From positions 62,001-126,000 of the forward strand of contig JOAZ01000014.1 in the NCBI GenBank assembly GCA_000720535.1: a DNA stretch of 64,000 nucleotides. The letters are read 5' to 3'. The stretch's first letter is position 1. Each line of letters begins with the position of its first letter. Shown here in pieces: positions 38,747 through 49,906 of the stretch. The stretch is from Streptomyces halstedii. Its GTDB lineage: Bacteria; Actinomycetota; Actinomycetes; Streptomycetales; Streptomycetaceae. The notes below the pieces were generated by a model. It was not told where the DNA came from and searched no databases. It saw only the letters and a program-made list of their open reading frames with translations. The position numbers and the translations under genes are program-made.

Positions 38747-39517
38747 ATGACTGCCCCGGTCCTCCTCGTCATCGCCCACGGCAGCCGCGACCCGCGGCAC
38801 GCGGCGACCGTGCACGCGCTCACCGCGCGGGTACGGTCGCTGCGCCCCGGGCTGCGGGTGGAGACGGGCTTCCTGGAGTTCAACGCGCCGTCGGTGCACC
38901 GGGTGCTGGAGCGCCTGGCGGCGGACGGCGCGGGCGAGGTCGTCGCTTTGCCGCTGCTGCTGACCCGGGCCTTCCACGCCAAGTCCGACATCCCGTCGGT
39001 GCTGCGCGAGGCCCGGACCCGGCTGCCGAGGCTGCGGGTGCGGCAGGGCGGGGTCCTCGGCCCGTCGCCGCTGCTGAACACGGCACTGGAACAGCGGTTG
39101 TACGAGGCGGGTCTCTCCCCCGCCGACAAGAGCTCGACCGGGCTGGTCCTGGCCTCGGCGGGCTCCACAGATCCGGAGGCGAGCGCAGTGATCGCTGAAA
39201 TCGCGCGGGAGCTGCGGCACACCGGTTGGTGCGCCGTGCGGCCTGCGTTCGCCTCCGCCGTGACCGCCGGCGGCTTCCCCCGCACCGAGGACGCGGTGCG
39301 GGCGCTGCGGGCCGAGGGGGTGCGGCGGGTGGCGGTGGCCCCGTACGTCATCGCGCCCGGCCGCCTTCCGGACCGTATCGTCGCGGGCGCGGCCGGGGCG
39401 GATGTGCTCTCCGGTGTCCTGGGCCCGTCCCCCGCGCTCGCCCGGCTGCTGCTGGCCCGGTACGCCGAGGCGTGTGCCTCGGCGGCCGGTGCGCCCTCGG
39501 AGCGGCTGAGCGCGTAG
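38747..39517 (+). CDS. CbiX/SirB-type chelatase, probable sirohydrochlorin ferrochelatase
   Basis: 256 residues with two CbiX halves. The first has the metal-site histidines AHGSRD (His11) and FHAKSD (about 79). The second lacks the first His (LASAGSTDP). It is 7 bp behind the permease. In this operon it probably inserts iron into sirohydrochlorin to make the siroheme of SirA. Cobalt insertion for cobalamin is the alternative. Confidence 0.88.
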   Translation: MTAPVLLVIAHGSRDPRHAATVHALTARVRSLRPGLRVETGFLEFNAPSVHRVLERLAADGAGEVVALPLLLTRAFHAKSDIPSVLREARTRLPRLRVRQGGVLGPSPLLNTALEQRLYEAGLSPADKSSTGLVLASAGSTDPEASAVIAEIARELRHTGWCAVRPAFASAVTAGGFPRTEDAVRALRAEGVRRVAVAPYVIAPGRLPDRIVAGAAGADVLSGVLGPSPALARLLLARYAEACASAAGAPSERLSA

Positions 39518-39547
39518 CGGCGGGATCCGGCCGCGGCGCACACGGCA

Positions 39548-39576
39548 GCGGACCGCGCTCCGGGAGCGCGGTCCGC
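39548..39576. terminator. Bidirectional terminator after sulfur operon
   Basis: Perfect 13-bp stem GCGGACCGCGCTC with a 3-nt loop between the convergent chelatase and protease genes. Confidence 0.85.
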
Positions 39577-39609
39577 CGGGGGTGAGCCGGGCCGGGTGGG
39601 ACGTGGGGG

Positions 39610-40515
39610 TCAGAAGACCTGGACGCCGTAGGCGTTCAGCGCTTCCACGACGGGCTGGAAGAACGTGGTGCCGCCCGAGGAGCAGTTGCCGCTGCCGCCC
39701 GAGGTGAGGCCGAGGGCGGTGCTGCCCGCGAAGAGCGAGCCACCGCTGTCACCGGGCTCGGCGCAGACGTTGGTCTGGATGAGGCCGGAGACGATGTCGC
39801 CGCCGCCGTAGTTCACGGTCGCGTTCAGGCCGGTGACCGTACCGCTGTGGACGCCGGTGGTGGAGCCGCTGCGCTTGACCGCCTGGCCGACCGTGGGGTT
39901 GGCGGCCGAGGTGATGTCCTGGTAGCTGCCGTTGTAGAGGTAGACCCGGCCGTCCGCGTTGGCGGAGTTGGAGTGCCGGATGAGCCCGTAGTCGTTACCG
40001 GGGAAGCTGGAGCCGGCGCGCGTGCCGAGGCTCGCGGTTCCGGAGGAGTTGGTGTACCAGGTGCTGCCGATCGAGGTGCAGTGCCCGGCGGTCAGCGCGT
40101 AGTAGGTGCTGCCGCTGCGGACGTTGAAGCCGAGGGAGCAGCGGCCGCCGCTGGCGTAGATGGCCTCGCCACCGGCGATGAGCTTGTTGAACTGGCCCTC
40201 GGTGCGCTTGATGTCGATCTTCGCGCCTGAGTCGGTGACCGACTTCTCGATCGTGGCGAGCTCGGCCGCGGTGACCGTGCTGTCGGCCGTCACGACGACC
40301 TTGCCGGTCTTCGCGTCGGTGTACCAGGCGGTGCCCGCGATGTCCGCGCCGCGCACGGCCGAACTCGCGTCCGCCAGGGCCGCCTTGGTCACGGCGGTGT
40401 CCTGGGCGGGCTGGGCGACCGCGGTCGGGGCCGCGAGCGCGACGGCGGCGGCCAGACCGGAGGTGACGGCGACGATCCGAGCGCGTCTGGAGAGGGAGCC
40501 GAGGGTGAAGGTCAC
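39610..40515 (-). CDS. Streptogrisin-type secreted serine protease (S1 family)
   Basis: 301 residues. Secretion signal (1-36, cleavage near VAQPAQ), an alpha-lytic-type propeptide (to about 112) and a mature enzyme starting at Ile113 ([18 protein letters not shown]). Triad His145 (TAGHC), Asp175 (NDYG), Ser257 (GDSGG), with the disulfides of streptogrisins A/B. The mature part mixes features of both SGPA and SGPB. GTG 40515 is preferred because GGAGGA lies five bases upstream; the ATG at 40527 would put that site inside the coding region. Confidence 0.95.
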   Translation of the reverse strand: MTFTLGSLSRRARIVAVTSGLAAAVALAAPTAVAQPAQDTAVTKAALADASSAVRGADIAGTAWYTDAKTGKVVVTADSTVTAAELATIEKSVTDSGAKIDIKRTEGQFNKLIAGGEAIYASGGRCSLGFNVRSGSTYYALTAGHCTSIGSTWYTNSSGTASLGTRAGSSFPGNDYGLIRHSNSANADGRVYLYNGSYQDITSAANPTVGQAVKRSGSTTGVHSGTVTGLNATVNYGGGDIVSGLIQTNVCAEPGDSGGSLFAGSTALGLTSGGSGNCSSGGTTFFQPVVEALNAYGVQVF

Positions 40516-40999
40516 GAAATCCTCCATGGATGGGGGGTGTCGCTGACCGCTGGGTGGGCGGCCGCGGTGTGCGGTCCTCCACGGACCAGGTGGGTCTGGT
40601 CGTGAACCTGCCAACCGCACGGCCCGAATCCTTGACTCCGCTTGAACCGCTGACAAGGGTGCCGCCCGGATCGGTGACGGAAAACGGACGGTGAACCCCG
40701 ATACGCGGCGAGGTGGCCCGCGGACGGTCCCGTCCGCTCACCGGACGGGGGGTGGCCGCGACCGTCCGGGGCCGGCCCGTGGGGCGCTGACGAGGACTCC
40801 TGACGGTCGGCGCGGCAGAGGTCCGGGCGCGGCCCGCCGGGCGCGGGGGCGGGACGGGGCGCGTTGTGGGGCCGGCGTGGAGAGCCACGCCTTCGCCCCG
40901 CTTCGTCACCGGTCGGCCGCGCGACCGCGATTGGCCGGAAACAGACCCCTGGGGGCGTACCTCATCCCGGGCGGGGGGCGGTGCCCGGGGCGGCGGCCG
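40516..40999. other. Intergenic region upstream of streptogrisin
   Basis: About 480 bp without a credible gene. A CTTGA direct repeat with 10-bp period (40631-40645) lies about 115 bp before the protease and may be part of its promoter region. Nothing else supported. Confidence 0.5.
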
Positions 41000-41389
41000 T
41001 CAGATCTCGGCGAAGGGGTCGTCGATGAAGGGGGTGGCCTGGTGGAAGTAGAGGCGCCAGCCGCTTCCGGTCAGCCGCCACAGCGAGCTGCGGTGCGAAC
41101 GCAGTCCCCGGGACTCGGTGTCGAAGGTGAGATGCACCAGGTCGTCGGCGAGCTCCTCGCCGCGCATCCGCGAGGCGGTCAGCGGTCCGGGGCGCGGCGC
41201 GTCCGGGTCAGGGGTGGTGAGCGCCCTGATGATGGTGTCCCGGTCCCAGAGGCGGCCGCTGGTGCCGATCTCCCGGAAGCCGGGGTGCAGCATCCTCGCC
41301 AGCTGTTCCGCCGAGGCCCGGACGACGGGGTCGAGGAGGCGGAGCTCACCCTCGATGGCTGCGGCCACGGCGGGCGAGGGGTCAGTCAC
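41000..41389 (-). CDS. NTF2-like / DUF4440-family protein
   Basis: 129 residues with the cone-shaped NTF2-like pattern: helical start (AIEGELRLLDPVVRASAEQLARML, trimmed), FREIGTSGRLWDRDTIIRAL, and a closing LWRLTGSGWRLYFHQATP strand pair. GTG start overlaps the stop of the DUF1697 gene by eight bases, so the two are co-translated. Function not known for this group. Confidence 0.82.
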   Translation of the reverse strand: MTDPSPAVAAAIEGELRLLDPVVRASAEQLARMLHPGFREIGTSGRLWDRDTIIRALTTPDPDAPRPGPLTASRMRGEELADDLVHLTFDTESRGLRSHRSSLWRLTGSGWRLYFHQATPFIDDPFAEI

Positions 41390-41930
41390 GCGTCATCTCC
41401 ACGAGTCGCACCACGGTGTTCCAGTTGCGGGAGGTGCCGAGGAGGCCGCGGTTGAGCGCGGGCCGCCCGAGGGCGGCGGCAAGCTTGGACCGGCCGAGCC
41501 CGTCCGGGGCGTACAGGTACAGCTCCCGGCGGCCGAGCCGGAACTCCTCGGGGAGGAAGGCCTGGGCGTCCAGCGAGGCGTACCGCGCCGCGTCCACGGG
41601 CCGGTCGAAGAAGGTGACGTGCAGGTGCCTGCCCTCGATCCGGTCGGCCGGGAAGGGGCAGTCCTCGGCCGTCGCCGCAAGATCGGGGCCCGAGCGCACC
41701 AGGATCTCGACCGGGAATCCGAAGTGCTCCTCCACCGCCCGCTCCAGGCCGGCGGCGAGAGCGCTCTCGTCGCCCGAGGCGCTGCGGAAGACGGCGTTGC
41801 CGCTCTGCAGATGGGTGGCGACGTCGCCGTACCCCAGTTCCGTGAGCAGCGCCCGCAGTTCGGGCATCGGGACTCTTCGGTGGCCGCTGACGTTGATTCC
41901 GCGCAGCAGCGCCGCGTACATCGTGCTCAT
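41382..41930 (-). CDS. DUF1697 protein
   Basis: 182 residues, with the family opening YAALLRGINVSGHRRVPMPELRALL (trimmed) and the SRNWNTVVRL end. Starts at 41942, 41930 or 41921 are all possible; 41930 gives the commonest length. Function of DUF1697 is not established. Followed by the overlapping NTF2-like gene. Confidence 0.88.
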   Translation of the reverse strand: MSTMYAALLRGINVSGHRRVPMPELRALLTELGYGDVATHLQSGNAVFRSASGDESALAAGLERAVEEHFGFPVEILVRSGPDLAATAEDCPFPADRIEGRHLHVTFFDRPVDAARYASLDAQAFLPEEFRLGRRELYLYAPDGLGRSKLAAALGRPALNRGLLGTSRNWNTVVRLVEMTRD

Positions 41931-42026
41931 ACTCCCCACCATAAGACGATCTTCTCAGCCGGTGAGCGCCGCCGCGCCCCGTGGGGGAGGGCGCGGCGGC
42001 CACTGCCGACCGGTGCTGCCGTGCGG

Positions 42027-43229
42027 TTACTCGACGATCTTCAGGAGCTTGTTCGCGGTGCCCTGGGTCGCGTTGGATATCGCGTCCGGGGTGGCCCCCT
42101 CGGTGAGCGCGTCGGAGACCTGCTCCGGGGTGGCGTCCGGGTGGCCGGCGAGGTAGACGGCCGCGGCGCCGACGACGTGCGGGGTCGCCATGGACGTCCC
42201 CGAGATGGTGTTCGTCCCGTCGTCGCTGTCGTTCCAGTCGGAGGTGATGTTCGAGCCGGGGGCGTAGATGTCCACGACCGAACCGTAGTTGGAGAACGAC
42301 GACTGCTGGTCGTCGATGGTGGACGAGGCGACCGTGATGGCCTCGGGCACGCGCGAGGGGGAGCCCCCGCCCGCGTCGCTCGACTCGTTGCCCGCGGCCA
42401 CCCCGAAGGTGACACCGGACGCGATCGCCTTCTGGACAGCGGCGTCGAGGGCCGGGTCCGCGCCGCCGCCGAGGCTCATGTTGGCGACGGAGGGGCCCTC
42501 GTGGTGGGCGGTCACCCAGTCGATGCCCGCGACGACCTGCTCGGTGGTCCCCGAGCCGGAGTCGTCCAGCACGCGGACGGCCACGATCTTGGCCTTCTTG
42601 GCGACTCCGTGCGCCGCGCCCGCGATGGTGCCGGCCACGTGGGTGCCGTGTCCGTTGCCGTCGTCGGCGTCGTCGTCGTTGTCCACGGCGTCGAAGCCGG
42701 AGGTGGCCCGGCCCTCGAAGTCCTCGTGCGTGACGCGGACCCCGGTGTCGATCACGTACGCCGTGACGCCCTCACCGGCGGCGTCCGGGTAGGTGTACGC
42801 GTCGTCGCCGGCGGTCTCGGTCTGGTCGATCCGGTCCAGGCCCCAGGACGGCGGGTTCTCCTGGGTGGTGTTGATGTGGAACTTCTTGTTCTGGACGACC
42901 TTGGAGACGGCCGGGTCGGCCGCGAGGCGCTTGGCCTCGGTCTCGGACAGGCCGCTGGCCGAGAAGCCGTTGATGGCCGAGCTGTAGTTCCGCTGGAGCG
43001 TGCCGCCGTACTGCGCGGCGAGCTCGGCCTTGTCGGTCTTCTCGGCCAGCATGACGATGTAGCTGCCGGACACGGCGGTCGCCGCGTCGGCGCCGTAGAC
43101 GGTACCCATGGCGGGGGCCGGGGCGGCTCCCGCGAACGACGTGCCGAACAGGGTGACACCGGCGGCCGCCGCCACGGCGGTGATGGCGGCGGTGAGCTTG
43201 GTCCGGCGTGCGCGCTGGTGAATGGCCAT
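42027..43229 (-). CDS. Secreted subtilisin-like serine protease (S8, proteinase K group)
   Basis: 400 residues. Signal peptide (1-36, AGA), an I9 inhibitor propeptide (about 55-120) and a catalytic domain with Asp161 (VIDTG), His194 (GHGTHVAG) and Ser346 (SGTSMATPH), oxyanion Asn281 (AAGNES). Like aqualysin and proteinase K without extra C-terminal domains. GAGGAG lies about 11 bases ahead of ATG 43229. Extracellular protein degradation. Confidence 0.95.
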   Translation of the reverse strand: MAIHQRARRTKLTAAITAVAAAAGVTLFGTSFAGAAPAPAMGTVYGADAATAVSGSYIVMLAEKTDKAELAAQYGGTLQRNYSSAINGFSASGLSETEAKRLAADPAVSKVVQNKKFHINTTQENPPSWGLDRIDQTETAGDDAYTYPDAAGEGVTAYVIDTGVRVTHEDFEGRATSGFDAVDNDDDADDGNGHGTHVAGTIAGAAHGVAKKAKIVAVRVLDDSGSGTTEQVVAGIDWVTAHHEGPSVANMSLGGGADPALDAAVQKAIASGVTFGVAAGNESSDAGGGSPSRVPEAITVASSTIDDQQSSFSNYGSVVDIYAPGSNITSDWNDSDDGTNTISGTSMATPHVVGAAAVYLAGHPDATPEQVSDALTEGATPDAISNATQGTANKLLKIVE

Positions 43230-43577
43230 GAAGAGGGGTTCTCCTCGTCATTCTTTGTGGGGGGATTGGCCCTCGGCCGGAAAATCTCCGGGGGCTGCCT
43301 CGAAACCCTGCTCGATTGACGCGCCCAGATCAAGGTCTTCATGTACCCGTCACGCAGTCGCCCGGCTCTCTCCACAGAAAACCGAAACACTCCCGGCCAA
43401 GTCGGACAGCTCCCCCGACGTCCCTTGTGCGCACGGCACTTCACCGCATGTGCGGCCGCCGCCGGGGCCGGCCGCCGGGCTCCGCCCCGATCCGTCCGGC
43501 CGCCCGCCGCGCGCCCCCTCCTGCCGCCGTCCGCCCTCGCGCGCGGGCCCGCCCGCGTGGATGCGAAAATACAGGTC
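43230..43577. other. Divergent intergenic region (S8 protease / phosphotransferase)
   Basis: 348 bp holding the start regions of both genes. Parts near 43260-43400 are less GC-rich than the flanks, as for promoters. No convincing hexamer pair, repeat or small gene seen. Confidence 0.4.
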
Positions 43578-44444
43578 ATGGACGAGATGCGTGCCCGCGA
43601 GGTACTGACCGCCGCCGGGCTGCCCGCCGGGGCCGAGCTGCTGGCGCTCGGCGAGAACGCGGTGTTCGCCGTCGGGGACCTGGTGGCCAAGGTGGGACGG
43701 GCGGCGACCACGCATCCGGAGCTGCGGGAGCGGGCCGAGCGTGAGGTGGCCGTCGCACGGTGGCTCGCCGACTCGGGCGTCCCCGCCGTCCGCGCGGCCG
43801 AGCCCGCGCCGCGCCTGGCCGAGGGGCACCCGGTGACCCTCTGGCACCGGCTGCCGAAGGCCGTGCGCCCGCCCGAGCCCCGGGACCTGGCCCCGCTGCT
43901 CACCCAGGTCCACGCGCTGCCCCCGCCCGAGCACTTCACGCTGCCGCGCCGGGAGCTGCTGGGCGGTGTGGAGCGCTGGCTGCGGCTCGCGGGGGACGCC
44001 ATCGACCCCGCCGACGCCGACTACCTGCGCGGCCGGCGCGACGGTTTCGCCAAGGCCGCGGCGGCCCTCGCCCCGCACCTGCCCCCCGGGCCCATCCACG
44101 GCGACGCGCTCCCCCGCAACGTCCACATCGGCCCGGACGGGCCGGTCCTGGTCGACCTGGAGACCTTCTCCGCCGACTTCCGGGAACACGACCTGGTGGT
44201 CCTCGCCCTCTCCCGCGACCGCTACGGTCTGCCTGCCGAGGCGTACGACGCGTTCACCGCGGCCTACGGCTGGGACGTGCGCGCGTGGGCGGGGTGCGCG
44301 GTGCTGCGCGGGGCCCGCGAGACGGCGAGCTGCGCCTGGGTCTCCCAGCACGCCCCGACCAACCCGAAGGCGCTGGCCGAATTCCGGCGCCGGGTGGCGT
44401 CGTTGCGCGAGGACGACCCCGAGGTGCGCTGGTACCCGTTCTGA
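43578..44444 (+). CDS. Aminoglycoside-phosphotransferase-like kinase
   Basis: 288 residues with the APH/choline-kinase fold. Catalytic loop IHGDALPRNVHI (His-Gly-Asp...Asn) and metal-binding DLETF. The N-lobe is short and its nucleotide loop GENAVFAVGDLVAKVGR has the ATP-anchoring Lys. ATG 43578 gives the natural N-terminus. Members phosphorylate antibiotics, sugars or choline; the substrate cannot be inferred here. Confidence 0.85.
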   Translation: MDEMRAREVLTAAGLPAGAELLALGENAVFAVGDLVAKVGRAATTHPELRERAEREVAVARWLADSGVPAVRAAEPAPRLAEGHPVTLWHRLPKAVRPPEPRDLAPLLTQVHALPPPEHFTLPRRELLGGVERWLRLAGDAIDPADADYLRGRRDGFAKAAAALAPHLPPGPIHGDALPRNVHIGPDGPVLVDLETFSADFREHDLVVLALSRDRYGLPAEAYDAFTAAYGWDVRAWAGCAVLRGARETASCAWVSQHAPTNPKALAEFRRRVASLREDDPEVRWYPF

Positions 44445-44527
44445 CGGCTGTCGAGGACACGGCCTCCCGGGACGGGGACGGCCGCCGTCCGCGTCCGCGA
44501 AGAGCCGGTGAAGGGACCCGCACGCGG

Positions 44528-45046
44528 CTACGGGAGGAGCGTCTCCTTCGGGGCGCGGGAACCCGGGTCGTGCAGAAAGGCGAGGACGTCGGCGAACCGC
44601 TCGAAGAAGAAGCTGTTCCCCTCACCGGTCCACCAGAAGCGCTCCTCGGCCTGGCCGGCGGCGTCGATCAGGAAGATCCCCTCACTGCGGTCGGCGTTGA
44701 CCGCCACCGGGAAGAGAGGTGTCCCGGGGGCCAGTCCCACGTCCTCCGGACCGCTGTCCAGCACCGTCTCCCGGAACTCCTCGGCGGCCTCGCCCATGCC
44801 ACCGGGTTCCCGGTCCTGGCAGCCGAGCAGCAGAAGGGGGAAGCCCTCCAGACCGTCCGTGAGCGACAGGAACTCGCGGTACCCCGCCTCGAACGACTGG
44901 CCGGACCGGCGTTCCAGCCGGTCCACCGCCCCGGGGTCGGCGGGTGGACGGATCGCCGGGCGAGGGCCGGTGCCCACCGGTGACTCCGCGAAGTATTCCT
45001 TCACCAGAGCGGCCACCACCTGGCCGACGCGCTCTCTCATCCGCAT
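44528..45046 (-). CDS. SMI1/KNR4 (SUKH) family protein
   Basis: 172 residues. SUKH pattern with YREFLSLTDGLEGFPLLLLG and a terminal FFFERFADVLAFLHDP helix. ATG 45046 has AGGAGG six bases upstream, so it is preferred to the ATGs upstream. SUKH proteins often act as immunity proteins to polymorphic toxins, but no toxin gene is near, so a housekeeping role is as likely. Confidence 0.75.
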   Translation of the reverse strand: MRMRERVGQVVAALVKEYFAESPVGTGPRPAIRPPADPGAVDRLERRSGQSFEAGYREFLSLTDGLEGFPLLLLGCQDREPGGMGEAAEEFRETVLDSGPEDVGLAPGTPLFPVAVNADRSEGIFLIDAAGQAEERFWWTGEGNSFFFERFADVLAFLHDPGSRAPKETLLP

Positions 45047-45198
45047 GGTGCGCCTCCTCATGACCGCGCGCCCGGCGGACACCGTACGTGCCCGCGAACC
45101 CCCGTCTTCCCATGCGGTCGGGCGCGGGCCCGGCAGGTATGCCCCCCGTCACCCGCCGCGAACTGACTTCCGGTCCGCCCGCCGGTGCGCCCGGCCGC

Positions 45199-45930
45199 TC
45201 AGGAGGCGTGCGCCGGGGCGAGCTCGCGCAGCGGCCAGCGGCCGTCGATCACCGCGTCCGCCGAGCCCTTGCGGCGCAGGAACTCCTGGAAGTCTGCGGC
45301 CCAGTCCGCGTACCACCCGATCTGACGGCCGTGCAGCTCGGCGGCGGTCAGGGCGGCCACCGACGCGTGCCGCCCGGCTATCGCGTACGCCACGCGCGCC
45401 GCGGCCAGCGCGTCGGCCGCCGCGTCATGGGCTCCGCCGTGCACCACGCCGTACTCGACGCAGACGGCCTCCAGGGTGCGCTTGCCCTTGCGGTAGCGGT
45501 CGACGGCCCGGTCGATGGTGTACGGGTCGATGACGGGGCCGATGCCCGCGCCGCCCAGCCGGTCGCTCAGCGAGGGCAGCCCGTGGCGCCGCAACTCGGC
45601 CGAGAGCAGCGTCAGATCGAACGCCGCGTTGTACGCGACGACGGGCACGCCCGCCCGCCAGTGCTCCACGAGGGCGCCGGCGACCTCGTCGGCCACCTCC
45701 CGCACCGGCCGCCCCTCGGCCGCCGCGCGCTCGCTGCTGATGCCGTGGATCGCCGAGGCCTGCTCGGGGATCCTGACTCCCGGGTCCGCCAGCCAGGTGC
45801 GGCACCGGACGGGATCGCCGTCCGTGCTCTCCACCGCGACGACCGCGGCCGTGACGATGCGGGCCTCCAGCGGATCCGTGCCGGTCGTCTCCAGGTCGAA
45901 CCCGGCCAGACGCTCCCGGTGCCAGCTCAT
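45199..45930 (-). CDS. DnaQ-like 3'-5' exonuclease
   Basis: 243 residues. Exo I FDLETTGTD, Exo II AYNAAFDLTLL and Exo III HDAAADALAAARV give the complete DEDDh active site. ATG 45930 with GGAGGT five bases upstream. Streptomyces carry several such stand-alone proofreading-type exonucleases. On the same strand as the SUKH gene, 152 bp away. Confidence 0.92.
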   Translation of the reverse strand: MSWHRERLAGFDLETTGTDPLEARIVTAAVVAVESTDGDPVRCRTWLADPGVRIPEQASAIHGISSERAAAEGRPVREVADEVAGALVEHWRAGVPVVAYNAAFDLTLLSAELRRHGLPSLSDRLGGAGIGPVIDPYTIDRAVDRYRKGKRTLEAVCVEYGVVHGGAHDAAADALAAARVAYAIAGRHASVAALTAAELHGRQIGWYADWAADFQEFLRRKGSADAVIDGRWPLRELAPAHAS

Positions 45931-46025
45931 CCCGTACCTCCTTCGGTGGTGCTCTCCCCCATGTGACGACCACCATCGCACGGCCCACTGACAACGCAGG
46001 AGGGGGCGTCAGAAGACGTGAGGAG

Positions 46026-47411
46026 TCAGGACACGGGCCGCGAATCGATCCAAACCGACTCGAACTCCTCGCGGTAGGTCTCGAAGAGTCCGTGTTCGCT
46101 GTCCTGGCCCGCGCGGACCACCGCCCGCCCGCCGCCCCGCAGCACGAACACGGGCGCCTCCATGCCTCGCGCCCGCCGGAGATAGGGCTGGACGACCCCG
46201 ACCGCGTCCGGCCCGTCGCCGTCCACCAGATAGGCCGTGAAGCGGGGCGTCTCGTCGAAGACCTGGATCTGGAAGGCGTCCGGGTCGCGGAGCTTGGAGC
46301 GCACCCGTCGCATGTGGAGGATGTTCATCTCCACCGAGCGGCTCAGCTCGCCCTTCTTGAGGCCCAGTTCCCGCTCCCGGCGCTTGACGGCGCTGCTCGC
46401 CGGGTTGATGAAGAGCAGCCGCACCCGGCAGCCCGACTCGGCGAGCCGCACCAGCCGGCGTCCCGAGAAGTTCTGGGTGAGGAGGTTGAGGCCTATGCCG
46501 ATCGCGTCCAGCCGCCGGGCGCCGCCGAACAGGTCCTCGGCGGGAATCTGGCGCTGGAGCCGCACCCGGTCGGGGTGGACGGAGACCACGTCGGCGTACC
46601 GGTCGCCCACCAGCTCCTCCACCGCGTCCACCGGCAGCCGGTCGGCGGACGGGACGGACGCCCCGGTGCCCAGGATCTCCAGCAGCCGCGCGGAGGCCCG
46701 TTCGGCCTGCGCGAGGACCGCCTCGTTGAGGGCGCGGTTGCGGGAGACGACGTTGCGGGCCACCTCCAGCTCGTCGAGGGCGAGCTCCACCTCGCGGCGG
46801 TCGTCGAAGTACGGTTCGAAACACGGCCAGTGCTGGACCATCAGCTCCCGGAGCTGAGGGAGCGTCAGAAAGCTGAGGACGTTGTCGTCGGCCGGGTCGA
46901 GGAGGTAGCCCTTGCGGCGCGAGACCTCACGGACGGCCACGGCGCGCTGGACCCACTCCTGTCCGGCGGGCCCGGCGGCGGCCACCACCCAGTCGTCGCC
47001 GTGCACCGGCTCGTAGATCGGCCGGATCACCGCGGAGACCACGGCCCGCAACCGCTGTTCGACCAGATTCAGCCAGATATAGGCCCGCCCGGCCCGCTGG
47101 GCCCGGGTGCGCACCTCGTTCCAGGCGTCGGCCCCCCAGTCCAGCGCCACCCCGATCTCCATGGGCTGCGCGAGGGATACCGCCCCCGGCGGGGCATCGG
47201 TCGGCTCCCCCTCGTGACCTGCGTCACCTGGGGGCAGCTCGAACCCTCCCGAGCTCACCCGCGTACCGCCTTCCGCTCCCCCACCAACGATCAAGGAAGG
47301 GTACTCCGGGAGCGGGAGCCGGTGCAGCCGGTTGCACAGGCTCCTCACCCAACTCCCCCGCCAGTCACTCCCCTTCCCCGTGGCGAGATCGGGCGGAGTG
47401 AGCTGATTCAT
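46026..47411 (-). CDS. SAV2148-family HEPN-domain protein
   Basis: 461 residues, recognised as the SAV2148-type actinobacterial family. A variable N-terminus (1-95), then a long helical HEPN-like region (AWNEVRTRAQRAGRAYIWLNLVEQRLR, trimmed) and a C-terminal alpha/beta part with LARLAESGCRVRLLFINPAS-like phospholipase D flavour. Function is unknown in detail. ATG 47411 has no clear ribosome site. It is divergent from glgX across 227 bp. Confidence 0.82.
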   Translation of the reverse strand: MNQLTPPDLATGKGSDWRGSWVRSLCNRLHRLPLPEYPSLIVGGGAEGGTRVSSGGFELPPGDAGHEGEPTDAPPGAVSLAQPMEIGVALDWGADAWNEVRTRAQRAGRAYIWLNLVEQRLRAVVSAVIRPIYEPVHGDDWVVAAAGPAGQEWVQRAVAVREVSRRKGYLLDPADDNVLSFLTLPQLRELMVQHWPCFEPYFDDRREVELALDELEVARNVVSRNRALNEAVLAQAERASARLLEILGTGASVPSADRLPVDAVEELVGDRYADVVSVHPDRVRLQRQIPAEDLFGGARRLDAIGIGLNLLTQNFSGRRLVRLAESGCRVRLLFINPASSAVKRRERELGLKKGELSRSVEMNILHMRRVRSKLRDPDAFQIQVFDETPRFTAYLVDGDGPDAVGVVQPYLRRARGMEAPVFVLRGGGRAVVRAGQDSEHGLFETYREEFESVWIDSRPVS

Positions 47412-47638
47412 AGGGATTGGCCGCCCCGCGCACCCGGCATTCCGGACACCTTCGCGGACCGGTCGCCCCGTCTCACCCCCGGGCGACCGGAAGGTGTCCG
47501 AAGTTGACCGGCGGAGCGGCGTCCGAGGCGACGGCACCCGACCGCACCGGCCGACGTACTAGGTACGGACGCATCTTTCGGGGATTATCGGGGCAACAAC
47601 CCCGAAGCACCCGGATCAGAAGTGGAAGAGTCCTATCT

Positions 47639-49795
<2,157 letters not shown>

Positions 49796-49805
49796 GGCCC
49801 CGGCG

Positions 49806-49843
49806 GGCCGTCCCCGTGGGCCGATCGGGTCACGGGGACGGCC
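49806..49843 (+). terminator. Hairpin between glgX and treY
   Basis: Perfect 13-bp stem (GGCCGTCCCCGTG at 49806-49818 with 49831-49843), 12-nt loop. Separates the glgX and treY transcription units or lowers read-through. Confidence 0.65.
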
Positions 49844-49906
49844 GGCCCGCCGCCCACCGGCCCCCGGGGTGACACAGAAGCCGCCGGGCTGGGTACGTAC
49901 GTGTCC

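Noticed and set aside
44528-45930. Toxin-immunity module with the SUKH gene
   Set aside because: No polymorphic toxin or secretion gene is adjacent; the exonuclease next to it is a housekeeping-type DnaQ protein.
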